The notes under the pieces: generated by a model | Databases searched by the model: none | The model's input: only the letters and a program-made list of their open reading frames with translations | What the model was told of the DNA's origin: nothing | Program-made: the position numbers and the translations under genes | Source: Ruminococcus sp. HUN007 | GTDB taxonomy: Bacteria > Bacillota > Clostridia > Oscillospirales > Ruminococcaceae | DNA: 64,000 bases | Reading direction: 5' to 3' | NCBI RefSeq assembly: GCF_000712055.1 | Contig: NZ_JOOA01000002.1 | Span: forward strand, 1,922,001 to 1,986,000 | Shown: positions 17,156-26,817 of the stretch, piece by piece | Position numbering within the stretch: the first letter of the stretch is position 1 | Layout: every line of letters begins with the position of its first letter

Positions 17156-18677
17156 TTTTTTTCTGAATATCACAGAGTGTTTGATATACTTCCGCAGTAT
17201 ACGGTGATTCAAACACATTGTTATAACGTTTTGCCTCTTTAACATAATCATCTATTTTTTCCTGCGAAATATATCCGTCCAAATCGGCTATAACTGAAAT
17301 ATAATCAGCTTCTTTGGCATTTATAAATTCATGGATTATTTTATCGATATTTTCCTTAATATACTCGCAAAGTGTATCATCATGTTCTTCATTTCTTGAA
17401 AGATAGTCAATAAGCGCCCTGTATTTTGTAGTGACATATTCATTATCAAATTCAGTATCATAAGCTTTATTATACAGCATTTCTCTTACAGGAATAACCT
17501 GATTAGGATGGTGCATAAATACAGCTGCAGAAAGCGTAATACCAGATTTTCCGAATGTAATGGTTTCAAGATTTTTATTAAAATCATAAGTATCAAAAGC
17601 ATCATCATCTACTGTTTCTACACTGTCAGGAATATTAATAGAAACAAGTTGCTTAGATCCTGTAAATGCATATTCACTTATATAAGTTACACCTTCAGGT
17701 ACTTCTGCATTGATCAGTTCAGCATCTGATCTGTAAAGAATATTATTTACGATAATGAATCCGTTCCCTTTGATTATCATTTTTTCGTACCAGGGATTAT
17801 CGCATATGAGTCCCAAAATGCCTTTAAGAGGTTTTCCGTTCTTCGGGAATCGAATTTCTTCAACTGAAGGACATATATTAAAAGCACCGGCTACAATCTT
17901 TAAATCATCATTATCCGGAAGAGATATGGAACGTAAAGCTTTACACTCGCAAAAAGCATCCCAGCCTATATACTTTACACTGTCAGGAATTACTATTCTT
18001 TCAAGACCTGAGCGGAAAAATGCTTTTTCATCAATAGAATCAACACCATCTGGAATTACTACCTCACGAAGTTTTTCACAGCAGTAAAACATTTCATTTT
18101 CAATTGATTTAAGCTTTTTTGGGAGATGAATTTTACTTAGATTTATACAACACGTAAATGCACCTTGATAAATTTCAGTTACATCATCCGGTATAAATAT
18201 TTCTTCAAGGTTGTTGCAGCGATAAAAAGTAGCTCCTCCAATCACGGTAACACTTTCAGGTATATTAACTTCTTTAAGGTTATAACAATTATGGAACACT
18301 CCTCCCCAAAGCTTTTCAACCCCATCTGGAATAACTACCTTTTTTAAATTAGCGCACTCATCAAAAAGATCATGCCGTAATTCTTTTAATAATGGCGGAA
18401 GAACAACTTCTGTCAGACCTGAGCATTTTCTAAAAGCACACCCGCCTATTTCAGTAATGCTATCAGGAAGTTTTAATTTAATAAGTCCCGAACAATTGCG
18501 AAAAGCTGATTCTCCGATAATTGTTACCGTATCTGGAATGACAACTATCTTGATTTCAGAACAGTCTCTAAAAGCATCTTCTCCGATTTCCGTAATGCCT
18601 TCCGGTATTACAACAAAAATTATCCCTGGTTCTGATTCATATTTTACTAATTTTTTATCTTCAATTATAAATCCCAT
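17139..18677 (-). CDS. BspA-like leucine-rich repeat protein (LRR_5)
   Basis: 512 residues, mostly LRR_5 repeats of about 23 residues such as IGEDAFRDCSEIKIVVIPD and IGESAFRNCSGLIKLKLPD, running from about residue 10 to 375. The repeats form a solenoid used for protein binding; family members are common in Ruminococcus. No signal peptide is visible, so it may be cytoplasmic. The C-terminal 120 residues are helical and non-repeat. The ORF ends just after an A8 tract beyond which a DUF6273 domain continues in another frame. Confidence 0.85.
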   Translation of the reverse strand: MGFIIEDKKLVKYESEPGIIFVVIPEGITEIGEDAFRDCSEIKIVVIPDTVTIIGESAFRNCSGLIKLKLPDSITEIGGCAFRKCSGLTEVVLPPLLKELRHDLFDECANLKKVVIPDGVEKLWGGVFHNCYNLKEVNIPESVTVIGGATFYRCNNLEEIFIPDDVTEIYQGAFTCCINLSKIHLPKKLKSIENEMFYCCEKLREVVIPDGVDSIDEKAFFRSGLERIVIPDSVKYIGWDAFCECKALRSISLPDNDDLKIVAGAFNICPSVEEIRFPKNGKPLKGILGLICDNPWYEKMIIKGNGFIIVNNILYRSDAELINAEVPEGVTYISEYAFTGSKQLVSINIPDSVETVDDDAFDTYDFNKNLETITFGKSGITLSAAVFMHHPNQVIPVREMLYNKAYDTEFDNEYVTTKYRALIDYLSRNEEHDDTLCEYIKENIDKIIHEFINAKEADYISVIADLDGYISQEKIDDYVKEAKRYNNVFESPYTAEVYQTLCDIQKKNAWYN

Positions 18678-18710
18678 ATTATTTCCTCAAACTTTTTAAA
18701 ATTACTATAA

Positions 18711-18761
18711 TAGCACGCCGAAGGCGTTCCGCTTAAAATGGTGGTGCCTTCGGCACAATTA
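18711..18761 (-). repeat. Structured repeat A, copy 4
   Basis: Full two-hairpin copy (CGCCGAAGGCG and GTGCCTTCGGCAC). On the minus strand it ends in TGCTATTAT, an extended -10-like sequence 25-30 bp before the LRR gene start. Confidence 0.8.
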
Positions 18762-18959
18762 TAAACAGCAACTACTCAGCTCTTGTTTCAGCCAGATAGA
18801 TACCCCATTCCTTAAGCTCCTCCGGTAAATCAAAAACATTCTTACCGTTGTAGTCATATCGTCTTGATTGTCCCGGTGTGTATCCCATGCCGTAATCAAA
18901 TGATCAGTTTTTTCTATCTCATGAGCTTCAAAGAAATCATTCTTTCTGTTTATTTTCAT
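18759..18959 (-). pseudogene. Frameshifted small gene, unknown
   Basis: The ATG frame gives 66 residues that become unlike a protein after TDHLITAW. A second frame from the same point reads SFDYGMGYTPGQSRRYDYNG and on through FDLPEELKEWGIYLAET to a stop at 18772, which looks like a real protein end. The two frames probably belong to one short gene broken by a single-base change near 18895. No family recognised. It lies just beyond repeat A copy 4. Confidence 0.5.
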
Positions 18960-19049
18960 AATGTATCCCCGTTTTCCTAATAACTATAAGACCGTTTTAT
19001 AGGCACTATTATACCATATGTCTTTTAAATCATCAAGATGAAAAAACAG

Positions 19050-19085
19050 AAACAGAACATAAAAATCGCTCTTTATGTCCTGTTT
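19050..19085 (-). terminator. Terminator after the GGDEF-EAL gene
   Basis: Imperfect stem AAACAGaACATAAA / TTTATGTcCTGTTT with an 8-nt loop, followed on the minus strand by a T-rich stretch. It lies 20 bp after the stop at 19105. Confidence 0.65.
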
Positions 19086-19104
19086 CTCTGAATATTAATA
19101 AATT

Positions 19105-20796
19105 TTAATCAATATCATATCTCTGCATATCAAGTCTCTGCTCAAAATCTTCGATTGGAAGCGGCTTATCAAACAGGTAACCTTGTACCTTATCACAGCC
19201 AAAATCGCGGAGAATTTTTACCTGTGCATTTGTTTCAACGCCTTCGATGATACATTCAAGGCCAAGTTCCTTCGCCATAGCTATAACATGCTTGAACATT
19301 ATGCATCGAGCACTGTCTGTAGCTTCATCATCCAGCGGAACGAAAACTCTGTCAACCTTAAGTACGTTCCACGGAACAACACGAATCAGGTTCAGAGATG
19401 AATAGCCCATACCAAAGTCATCGACTGTCGTACAAAGCCCGTGTTCCTGCAGATCTTCAACCACACGTTTCAGATCCCTGAATTCCACATCTGTAGTAGT
19501 TTCAGTAAGTTCTATTTCTATGTACTCGTGCGGTACACTGTGCCTGTCAATGATTTCAATGATCTGATCAACAAGGTCCGGATTCGCCATATGCCGGCGC
19601 GAAAAATTCACCGATATTCTACCGGCTTTCTTTCCGGCGTCAAGCCATTTACGCAGATGACTGCATACCTGATCAAGCATATGGAAATCGACCTTGCATA
19701 TCTCGCTTGTTCTCTCAAGGATCGGGATAAACTCCATCGGCGACATAATCTGTCCGTCATGGAACCATCGGCAAAGTGCCTCCGCACCGCATATTTCTCC
19801 CGTATTAATGTTGACCTTCGGCTGATAGAACACATGGAATTCATTGTTCTTAAGAGCATCAGGCAGCATTTTACAGATCTTTTTTGCCTTTTCTCTCATA
19901 GTCAGCATCATATCCGAATAGAATACGATGTGGCCGTTTTCACCTGCCTGGGCGATCTGATATGCCTGAATGATCTTGCCCATAATATCGTTCGGATTTC
20001 CTACTGTATATCCGTCAGGAATCTTGAACACACCGGCAGAAGCTGAAATATTAACAGTTTTTCCATTTGGATTTGCCAGTACAACTGCATCATCGAGATA
20101 TTCAAGCAGTTCAGGAAGATCAGTCTGTCTGCAGACACAGACAAATGTATCGCCGCCTAGCCTTGAAACCATACACCCTTTTCCGATGAGATTTTCAATA
20201 TATTTATAATGGTTTTTCAAAACCATGTCGCCGCCTGATCTGCCGTATTCCTCATTTACAAGTGCAAAATGGCGCAGGTTATACTGTATGGCAGCCATCC
20301 CGTTAAAATCGCCCGGCTTACTGTTCCACGCAAGGAACCTGAAAAAGCTACGTATATTGCGGAAGCCCATATCATCAAAGAAAGCAAGTTCCTCTGCCAT
20401 GACCTGAAGTCTGTTTCGGCTGATAAAAGCAAGAGCTGTCCTCATTGTAAGATCTACCTTGAACAGTTCCTCCTCTGTCAGCTGTTCTTCATCTTCCGTC
20501 ATATAAACAGTCATAGTCGTTATGGCCAATAGCTTTGTAACAAATCGAACCGTATGCACAGGCTTGATGTTTTCAGCCCCGATATCATAACTGATCATAG
20601 TTTCGCCAACACCGCGCTGTTCATCACCGGGGTTTTTATAGAAATGTGTCACGCCTTTTGCAAGACGAAACATCGAAGAAATTTCATTCAGAAGTTTTTC
20701 AATCTGCCTGGTTTCAGGTTTTTGATTAACTATCTGTGTTAATGAAGCAAGCTGCTCGTAAAGCTTTAAAAAGCAATAATCCCTGTCTTTATCCAT
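19105..20796 (-). CDS. GGDEF-EAL protein, probably a cyclic-di-GMP phosphodiesterase
   Basis: 563 residues, no membrane segments. The N-terminal 170 residues are an unassigned helical sensory region. A GGDEF domain follows (about 165-300) with the signature degenerated to RLGGDTF, so cyclase activity is doubtful. The EAL domain (about 310-560) keeps GAEALCRW, the Asn in ISVNFSR, IEIELTET, TVDDFGMGYSSL, LKVDR and IEGVET, the metal and catalytic set of active phosphodiesterases. It should therefore hydrolyse cyclic-di-GMP to pGpG. It is transcribed alone from the promoter at 20899-20927. Confidence 0.88.
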   Translation of the reverse strand: MDKDRDYCFLKLYEQLASLTQIVNQKPETRQIEKLLNEISSMFRLAKGVTHFYKNPGDEQRGVGETMISYDIGAENIKPVHTVRFVTKLLAITTMTVYMTEDEEQLTEEELFKVDLTMRTALAFISRNRLQVMAEELAFFDDMGFRNIRSFFRFLAWNSKPGDFNGMAAIQYNLRHFALVNEEYGRSGGDMVLKNHYKYIENLIGKGCMVSRLGGDTFVCVCRQTDLPELLEYLDDAVVLANPNGKTVNISASAGVFKIPDGYTVGNPNDIMGKIIQAYQIAQAGENGHIVFYSDMMLTMREKAKKICKMLPDALKNNEFHVFYQPKVNINTGEICGAEALCRWFHDGQIMSPMEFIPILERTSEICKVDFHMLDQVCSHLRKWLDAGKKAGRISVNFSRRHMANPDLVDQIIEIIDRHSVPHEYIEIELTETTTDVEFRDLKRVVEDLQEHGLCTTVDDFGMGYSSLNLIRVVPWNVLKVDRVFVPLDDEATDSARCIMFKHVIAMAKELGLECIIEGVETNAQVKILRDFGCDKVQGYLFDKPLPIEDFEQRLDMQRYDID

Positions 20797-20898
20797 AATA
20801 TACTCCTTCCCGTATCCATCCCGAAGGCGATATTATTTTCATTAAATTTCAAATAAATTATATTTTCCTTAAACCGAAAGGAAAATCGGCTTTTATTC

Positions 20899-20927
20899 AT
20901 TATAGCATTTTTGAACATATTTTTCAA
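20899..20927 (-). promoter_or_regulatory. Promoter of the GGDEF-EAL gene
   Basis: Minus strand: TTGAAA (20922-20927), 17 bp, perfect TATAAT (20899-20904). The leader is about 95 nt with a small CCGA...TCGG hairpin; no GEMM cyclic-di-GMP riboswitch core is seen. The rest of 20930-21057 holds nothing recognisable. Confidence 0.8.
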
Positions 20928-21057
20928 GGAAATTGCTCAAAAAACTGTAATTGAGTATATACAAATGTTACTATTCACGGCCTGTTTTTTTCAGTACAAA
21001 AGAAAACAACACCACTGGACCGTTTTTTTTGTGCTCGCTTTATTTTACAAACACATT

Positions 21058-21100
21058 TTTCTATAGCAGTCTTCGGCCCGCAGGGGTGAAGACTACATTT
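21058..21100 (+). repeat. Structured repeat B, copy 1
   Basis: Contains CTATAGCAGTCTTCGGCCCG and then a matching arm: stem AGTCTTC / GAAGACT with inner CCC/GGG. It lacks the upstream terminator module seen in other copies. The following 70 bp, including the promoter of the Fic gene, are shared with the sequence after copy 4. Confidence 0.85.
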
Positions 21101-21137
21101 TCTCTGACAAAACCTGAATACAAGTTCTGAAAAATCA

Positions 21138-21166
21138 TTTCATTCTTATTGTTTTCATGTTATAAT
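21138..21166 (+). promoter_or_regulatory. Promoter of the Fic gene, shared module with 26720-26748
   Basis: TTTCAT (21138-21143), 17 bp, TATAAT (21161-21166). The same module with few changes lies before the lipoprotein gene at 26818. Confidence 0.65.
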
Positions 21167-21210
21167 AAAAACACATCAGACAATACACAAAACCATAAGG
21201 ATGATCTATC

Positions 21211-21978
21211 ATGCCAGAAAATAAACGAACTCTGCTGCCGCTCCTTGTTTCGGAAAAGAAAAACAAAATCAAAGGCAGCATCTATAACCGTATGCAGGTC
21301 GATTTTGCCTTCAATTCAAACCATATCGAAGGCAGCAGGCTGACTCATGAACAGACAAGATACATTTACGAAACGCATACCATTGACGGTGCAGTTCCTG
21401 TAAATGACGTATTTGAAACAACCAATCATTTCAGATGCTTTGATCATATAATCGATACAGTCTCTGAACCGGTAACGGAAGAATACATAAAAAATCTTCA
21501 CCGAATGCTGAAAAACGGTATCATGGTCGATGATGCCGACTATGCCGTGATCGGTGAATACAAGAAATATGCCAATGAAGTCGGAGAGATACAGACTGCT
21601 TCACCGGATGATGTATCCGGACTGATTAAAGAACTTATCTCTGACTACAACAGCAAACCGGAACACGATCTTTATGATATCGCAGATTTTCATGCACGGT
21701 TTGAAAAGATACATCCTTTCTACGACGGAAACGGACGTGTCGGCAGACTTATCATGCTCAAACAGTGCCTTGAAAATGATATCGTTCCGTTCTATATTGA
21801 TGATCATATCAAGTATTTCTACTACTTCGGGTTAAAGGAATGGCAGACTTCCGGCATGAAGGAACGCCTTCTGGATGTTTTCCTTTCAAAGCAGGATGAC
21901 ATGAAAGCGATACTTGATTATTTCGGCATTGAATATGACAGAACTGAAGTCAGTGCAAAGGATCTGATAAAAAAATGA
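21211..21978 (+). CDS. Fic-family protein with built-in inhibitory helix
   Basis: Predicted AMP transferase that modifies a hydroxyl group on a target protein. The 255 residues carry the Fic motif HPFYDGNGRVGR (168-179) and, near the N-terminus, the inhibitory motif SNHIEG (36-41), matching (S/T)xxxE(G/N), so it is a class II, self-inhibited Fic enzyme. The C-terminal part is a helical extension. It is the only gene between repeat B copies 1 and 2. Target unknown. Confidence 0.88.
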   Translation: MPENKRTLLPLLVSEKKNKIKGSIYNRMQVDFAFNSNHIEGSRLTHEQTRYIYETHTIDGAVPVNDVFETTNHFRCFDHIIDTVSEPVTEEYIKNLHRMLKNGIMVDDADYAVIGEYKKYANEVGEIQTASPDDVSGLIKELISDYNSKPEHDLYDIADFHARFEKIHPFYDGNGRVGRLIMLKQCLENDIVPFYIDDHIKYFYYFGLKEWQTSGMKERLLDVFLSKQDDMKAILDYFGIEYDRTEVSAKDLIKK

Positions 21979-22071
21979 TGCGCCTTTCGGCGCGGTTAAT
22001 AAACCGGACTGCACCTGCAGTCCGGTTTTTCTATAGCAGTCTTCGGCCCACAAGGGGTGAAGACTACATTT
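21976..22071 (+). repeat. Terminator plus structured repeat B, copy 2
   Basis: Three hairpins in a row: GCGCCTTTCGGCGC, then ACCGGACTGC / GCAGTCCGGT followed by T5 (a Rho-independent terminator for fic), then the CTATAGCAGTCTTC...GAAGACT hairpin of repeat B. Confidence 0.85.
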
Positions 22072-22159
22072 ATACGCAGAAACACCGGCTTATTAACCGG
22101 TACAACGGAGTTTCAGAAATCGAGTCTACTTTTCTTTACTGGTACAAGTTGTCAAATCA

Positions 22160-22275
22160 GGTCAGAAAAAATGCGAAAATGCCATCGATTTAGGTCAGAA
22201 AAAATGTGAAAACGCCATCGATTCAGGTCGGAAAAAATGCGAAAAAACTATTGATTCAGGTCAGAAAAAATGTTA
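22160..22275 (+). repeat. 33-bp tandem repeat upstream of DUF4143 ATPase 1
   Basis: Four starts of TC(A/G)GAAAAAATG at 22162, 22195, 22228 and 22261, exactly 33 bp apart. The first three copies are nearly full length; the fourth runs into the presumed promoter. A related array lies upstream of the paralogous ATPase gene at 36946-38238. Confidence 0.9.
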
Positions 22276-22300
22276 TGATATAAAATGAGAGGTGATAATT

Positions 22301-23605
22301 TTGGAAAGGTTTGCAATTAACGATCTTCTGAAATGGAAAGAGAAGAGTAACAGAAAGCCGCTTGTGCTGATGGGAGCGCGTCAGGTAGGCAAGACCTGGC
22401 TTATGAAAGAGTTCGGACGTAAATATTATAAACACACTGCATATATTTCATTTTACAACAACAGCAGAATGAAACAGGTGTTTGAGACGGATTATGATAT
22501 CAAAAGAATAATGGCGGCTGTCAGTATCGAAGCGGGATTCACTGTTGACAAGGATAATACTTTGATCATTTTTGATGAGATCCAGAATGCGCCTAAAGCT
22601 TTTGAAGCTCTTAAATATTTTTGTGAAGATGCTCCTGAATATCATATCATTGCGGCCGGTTCTCTTCTTGGTGTAGCATTGCATAAAGATGTATCTTATC
22701 CTGTCGGAAAGGTAGATATACTATCTCTTCACCCGCTTTCCTTCAGAGAATTTCTATATGCAGTGGGAGAAAAAGAACTTTCTGATGCACTTAAAACGCT
22801 GGATTATACTTTGACAGACAGTTTTCGTGACAAATACATTTTTCATCTGAAAAACTATTATTTTGTGGGAGGAATGCCTGAAGCAGTAGAAGCGTTCCGT
22901 AAAAACAATGATTATTATGCAGCACGTGAAATACAAAAAATTATCCTGACCCAGTACAGAGGCGATTTTGGGAAACATGCTGATGAAAGACAAATACCGA
23001 GAATCAACATGGTATGGGAATCCATTCCTGTTCAGCTTGCAAAAGAAAACAAAAAGTTTTTCTTTGGAAAAATAAAAAAAGGAGCCCGAAGCGCTGATTT
23101 TGAGATTGCAGTTCAGTGGCTTACTGATGCCGGTCTGATTTATAAAGTCTACAGAGTAAATGAACCGCATATTCCGCTTGCAGCATACAAGGAACTTACG
23201 GTATATAAGATATTTATGCTTGACATAGGTCTCCTTGGAGCTATGAGCGAGCTGGATTTAAGCGCTCTTCTGGACGGAAACAGCTTGTTTGTTGAGTTTA
23301 AAGGAGCACTGACAGAACAGTTCGTTCATCAGCAGATCATATGTGAGACAGACTATACGCCTTATTATTACGGTACTGAAAAGTCAACATTTGAACAGGA
23401 CTTTCTTTTGCAGATCGGTATGAACGCTGTTCCGATTGAGGTTAAAGCAAATGGAAATATACATTCTCAGAGCCTGAAAGCTTTTTATGACAAGTATAAA
23501 CCCAATAAATCAGTGCGTCTTTCGCTGCTTGGATACAAAGATCAGGATTGGCTGGTTAATATCCCTCTTTATGCGGCATGTAATTTGAATAATATTTTAA
23601 AATAG
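22301..23605 (+). CDS. AAA-type ATPase with DUF4143 domain (1)
   Basis: P-loop ATPase with Walker A GARQVGKTW (25-33), Walker B LIIFDEIQ and sensor-like IIAAGSLLG, followed by the DUF4143 region with a C-terminal PD-(D/E)XK-like segment ending in PIEVKA. The frame is open to a GTG at 22292, but the TTG at 22301 aligns exactly with the ATG of its paralogue at 38238 and has AGAGGTG at good spacing, so I use TTG (434 aa). Function of this very common family is unknown; defence, toxin and DNA-transaction roles have been suggested. It lies alone between repeat B copies 2 and 3. Confidence 0.85.
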   Translation: MERFAINDLLKWKEKSNRKPLVLMGARQVGKTWLMKEFGRKYYKHTAYISFYNNSRMKQVFETDYDIKRIMAAVSIEAGFTVDKDNTLIIFDEIQNAPKAFEALKYFCEDAPEYHIIAAGSLLGVALHKDVSYPVGKVDILSLHPLSFREFLYAVGEKELSDALKTLDYTLTDSFRDKYIFHLKNYYFVGGMPEAVEAFRKNNDYYAAREIQKIILTQYRGDFGKHADERQIPRINMVWESIPVQLAKENKKFFFGKIKKGARSADFEIAVQWLTDAGLIYKVYRVNEPHIPLAAYKELTVYKIFMLDIGLLGAMSELDLSALLDGNSLFVEFKGALTEQFVHQQIICETDYTPYYYGTEKSTFEQDFLLQIGMNAVPIEVKANGNIHSQSLKAFYDKYKPNKSVRLSLLGYKDQDWLVNIPLYAACNLNNILK

Positions 23606-23623
23606 TGCATTTACTAAACAAAT

Positions 23624-23690
23624 AAAACGAGCAGATTCTGCTCGTTTTTTCTATAGCAGTCTTCGGCCCGCAAGGGGTAAAGACTACCTT
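23624..23690 (+). repeat. Terminator plus structured repeat B, copy 3
   Basis: Stem AAAACGAGCAG / CTGCTCGTTTT with T6, then the repeat B hairpin. The terminator stem differs in sequence from those of copies 2, 4, 5 and 7 (CGGACTGC type) while the structure is kept. Confidence 0.85.
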
Positions 23691-23838
23691 CGTCCGTTAT
23701 AATCACCAATTTTCTATCTCTGTATTTATAAAAGCTTACAATATTTATTTTTCGATGTTAGCTGCGAAGATTTTTATACACTATATTGATAAGAGAATCA
23801 TTCTAAACCATATCTTTTTTTCAGAAAGGGGTTTTACC

Positions 23839-26580
23839 ATGAAAAAAACTATATCATTTATTCTGTGCCTTTCACTGGCGGCAGCGACAGTCATGCCGGC
23901 ATATGCCCTTGAACAGGATACTACAGAAACAAATTCTACGGCAACAGACGCACCGGAAACTGACAGTACGAAAATAACAAAAGGCGATATTACAGCAGAC
24001 GGCATTGTTGACGTTACTGATCTCACCGAGCTTTCCCTTGCACTTATCGGAGACAGAGAACTTTCAGATGAACAGATGAAAGCCGCTGATGTTGATGATA
24101 CCGGTGAAGTCAATCTTGCTGATCTGGCAAAAATCAGACAGTTCCTGTCAAAGAAGATACCATCACTGGAGAATATTCCGGAAAACGATCCGTCTAAAAT
24201 GCCGTATGATTTCTTTATTACGTCAGGTAGTTCTTCGGAATACAGAGAACTGAAAGAGGCTCTTGAACTCGACAGCGAAGAATTCAGCAAATATCTGATA
24301 AAAACAAACAACGGAATCAGAACCAAAAAACAGGCAGAAGAATTCATAAGTGCAGTAGATAAGGTTTCACTGCTCGGGAATATAAAAGGAAACATATACG
24401 CGATAATATATGACAAGGGGATATCTGCAGTTACGCAAAAAGAATATGAAAAGATAAACATCAGTATCAAAACCGATGATGAAAAACGTGTATCCTATGA
24501 ATTTTTACCTTTCAGTGAACCGTCCGAACTGTATCAGGGATGGGCAGATAAAAGGCCGAATAGCAGCATTTATGAAACACCTCTTCAGAACAATGCAGGT
24601 AACTTCAGGGTGTATGCTGTTTCTGAGCCGGAACGCAGTACAGATCCATACATAATTATCGCAGGTATAAACGATATCACTGTAAGAATAATGTATTATA
24701 CTGATAACGCTGATGATATTAATATTCAGTCATGGCTTGACTGGACTTCTCTTGTAAGTGTCGAAGATTACGACAAACCAAACGAGGATCAGCCTGCCGA
24801 ATCGGTACCACCGCGTTATTATTATGATCTGCATTTTAACGACTACGAAAATCTTTCCGACAATCTTCTGGCATCTATGTACGAAAAAGAAGATGAAAAC
24901 AAAGCCATCGGCGCTCATTCCGAAGAATTTGAAAAGTTCTTAGAATTACTGAAAGGAAACGGCTCTGTATGGGTTCCTGCCATAGACGGCGAAGAACCGG
25001 AATGGCGTAATAAATCAGGCTTTTACAATATTTCTATGGTTGAAGATCTTTTCGGAAAGCCTTGTCTGTTCTTCAATTTTGCCGATGAGAATTCCAACTC
25101 ATACATCAAAGTCACAGACGTTTCCGAAGAATTCAAAAAACTCGGAACGAAAAGTACGGTCAGATTCCTGAAAGCAATGGATAAAACACCGGATGACGAC
25201 TTCTTTGCATATGATCAGAGTGAAACGAAAATCATAGAACTCACTGACGGCACATCAGTCGAAGCGATATTCGGAAAAATCACAAAAACAGAAACCTCAT
25301 GGGACGGAAGCATAATATCCGATACAAGAACCCGTGTTCACTTCCTGTACAACGGTTTATTTGTCTCAGTCTGCTGCAGGCCGGAAACGCTCGAAGCAGG
25401 ATTGCTGGAAAAACTCAGTCTGAAATCAATTCCTCTTAACAATTACAAATTCGACAGCACTCCTATTTTCCTTATCAGAAACAAAGAAAAGGTAAATACA
25501 CAATTCGGTGAAAGAGAGCTTTATTTCAATCACGTATTCACAGCAGACGGTAACAGCTATAACGGCGGCGTACCGCAGTACAAACCTGGTGTGACAATGC
25601 CAACATACGAAGAAGAAATCTCAACGTTCATAAATCTTGGAAAAAATGATCGCAAACTTACACTCAAAAATAAAACTCTTCTGAAAAAAGCAACCGAACT
25701 TGCAAAAAATGCAGCCTTATATAAAGACTGCGAACTTATCAAAATTAATCCGAAACCATACGATGAATGCGAAACAAGTCTTAAACTGATTTACAGAGAT
25801 GAAAACGGTGAGCTTAAGCCCCTGACTGTTTATTACAATAACGGAGGATCAGCTTCATGGATTGATAATGCTGAGATTCAGGAATTTATCATACTTATGA
25901 TAGAACAAGGATATCTTGAAGGAACGAACTTTCTTAAAGCCGTAACTACGGTACCGGATAAAACGCCAGTCGAAACTAACCACCCTGATCCGCCACTTGT
26001 TTTCGCAGTAAAAAGCATTTCTGAATATAACGGCTTAAAACAGGCAATGGAACAAAGCGATGAAGAACTAAAACAATACATCGCTTCCATGGAAGGTCAC
26101 TTCTCACTGAACGACAGAGAATCAGCAGAAAAACTCACAGAACAGATTGATAAACTTTCCTTCCCGAAGATCATTTCAGGCAAAGTATCGGACATTGATC
26201 TTACCACAGGAAAATCATTATCCGGAGAAACATACGAATACTGGCATGTCTCTGTTAATTCCGAGAACGGCGAGTGGGTAAGATACGATTACTTCCCTGA
26301 TACTGCTCCTGATTCCTTCGATTATGATAAGATCGGCGAAGCTAAAAATGCCACTGTAGCAATATGGGGTACTCCGTTACAGAACAACGACGGAAGTATA
26401 AAGATCTATGCCGACTACATGATCCCTCATCCATCCGGAACAGGTTATCTGGTTACTATGTACACAGCAATTAACGGAGAAACATTCACGGTCAGCTATT
26501 ATACTCATGATCCGGACAAAGATTATCTGACAATTCTGAAATCCGCTTCTCTCGTTAATATCGATGGGCTTGATGAATAA
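23839..26580 (+). CDS. Secreted dockerin protein with homologous N- and C-terminal domains
   Basis: 913 residues from ATG 23839, preceded by AGAAAGGGG. A signal peptide ends about residue 24 (LAAATVMPAYA). A type I dockerin follows at about 46-108, with two calcium loops (DITADGIVDVTDLTELSLAL and DVDDTGEVNLADLAKIRQFL). The remainder has no family I recognise, but residues about 120-310 and the last 190 residues are homologous (EYRELKEAL / EYNGLKQAM; TPLQNNAGNFRVYA / TPLQNNDGSIKIYA). The middle resembles part of the dockerin protein at 51424-53685 (VPAIDGE, LFVSVCC). Likely docks onto a cohesin scaffold outside the cell. It lies between repeat B copies 3 and 4. Confidence 0.85.
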   Translation: MKKTISFILCLSLAAATVMPAYALEQDTTETNSTATDAPETDSTKITKGDITADGIVDVTDLTELSLALIGDRELSDEQMKAADVDDTGEVNLADLAKIRQFLSKKIPSLENIPENDPSKMPYDFFITSGSSSEYRELKEALELDSEEFSKYLIKTNNGIRTKKQAEEFISAVDKVSLLGNIKGNIYAIIYDKGISAVTQKEYEKINISIKTDDEKRVSYEFLPFSEPSELYQGWADKRPNSSIYETPLQNNAGNFRVYAVSEPERSTDPYIIIAGINDITVRIMYYTDNADDINIQSWLDWTSLVSVEDYDKPNEDQPAESVPPRYYYDLHFNDYENLSDNLLASMYEKEDENKAIGAHSEEFEKFLELLKGNGSVWVPAIDGEEPEWRNKSGFYNISMVEDLFGKPCLFFNFADENSNSYIKVTDVSEEFKKLGTKSTVRFLKAMDKTPDDDFFAYDQSETKIIELTDGTSVEAIFGKITKTETSWDGSIISDTRTRVHFLYNGLFVSVCCRPETLEAGLLEKLSLKSIPLNNYKFDSTPIFLIRNKEKVNTQFGERELYFNHVFTADGNSYNGGVPQYKPGVTMPTYEEEISTFINLGKNDRKLTLKNKTLLKKATELAKNAALYKDCELIKINPKPYDECETSLKLIYRDENGELKPLTVYYNNGGSASWIDNAEIQEFIILMIEQGYLEGTNFLKAVTTVPDKTPVETNHPDPPLVFAVKSISEYNGLKQAMEQSDEELKQYIASMEGHFSLNDRESAEKLTEQIDKLSFPKIISGKVSDIDLTTGKSLSGETYEYWHVSVNSENGEWVRYDYFPDTAPDSFDYDKIGEAKNATVAIWGTPLQNNDGSIKIYADYMIPHPSGTGYLVTMYTAINGETFTVSYYTHDPDKDYLTILKSASLVNIDGLDE

Positions 26581-26583
26581 AAA

Positions 26584-26680
26584 AGGATGCGCCTTTCGGC
26601 GCAGTTAATAAACCGGACTGCGGCTGCAGTCCGGTTTTTCTATAGCAGTCTTCGGCCCGCAAGGGATGAAGACTACATTT
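26584..26680 (+). repeat. Terminator plus structured repeat B, copy 4
   Basis: GCGCCTTTCGGCGC hairpin, ACCGGACTGC/GCAGTCCGGT terminator with T5, then the repeat B hairpin. The downstream 70 bp match those after copy 1, including the promoter. Confidence 0.85.
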
Positions 26681-26719
26681 TCCCTGACAGAACCTGAATA
26701 CAAGTTCTGAAAAAAATCA

Positions 26720-26748
26720 TTTCATTCTCATTGTTTTCATGTTATAAT
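26720..26748 (+). promoter_or_regulatory. Promoter of the lipoprotein gene
   Basis: TTTCAT (26720-26725), 17 bp, TATAAT (26743-26748). It is a near copy of the fic promoter module at 21138-21166. Confidence 0.65.
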
Positions 26749-26817
26749 ACAAACAGAAACACATTTATCCCATTCTTAGGCTAATGATCACAATAATTAT
26801 TAGAAAGGAGTTGTGCT

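Noticed and set aside
20797..20898. Cyclic-di-GMP riboswitch in the leader of the GGDEF-EAL gene
   Set aside because: No GEMM core sequence; the leader has only a weak hairpin.
22160..22275. Regular 33-bp repeats that could suggest a CRISPR array
   Set aside because: Repeats are contiguous without unique spacers, only four copies, no cas genes nearby, and the last copy merges with a promoter.
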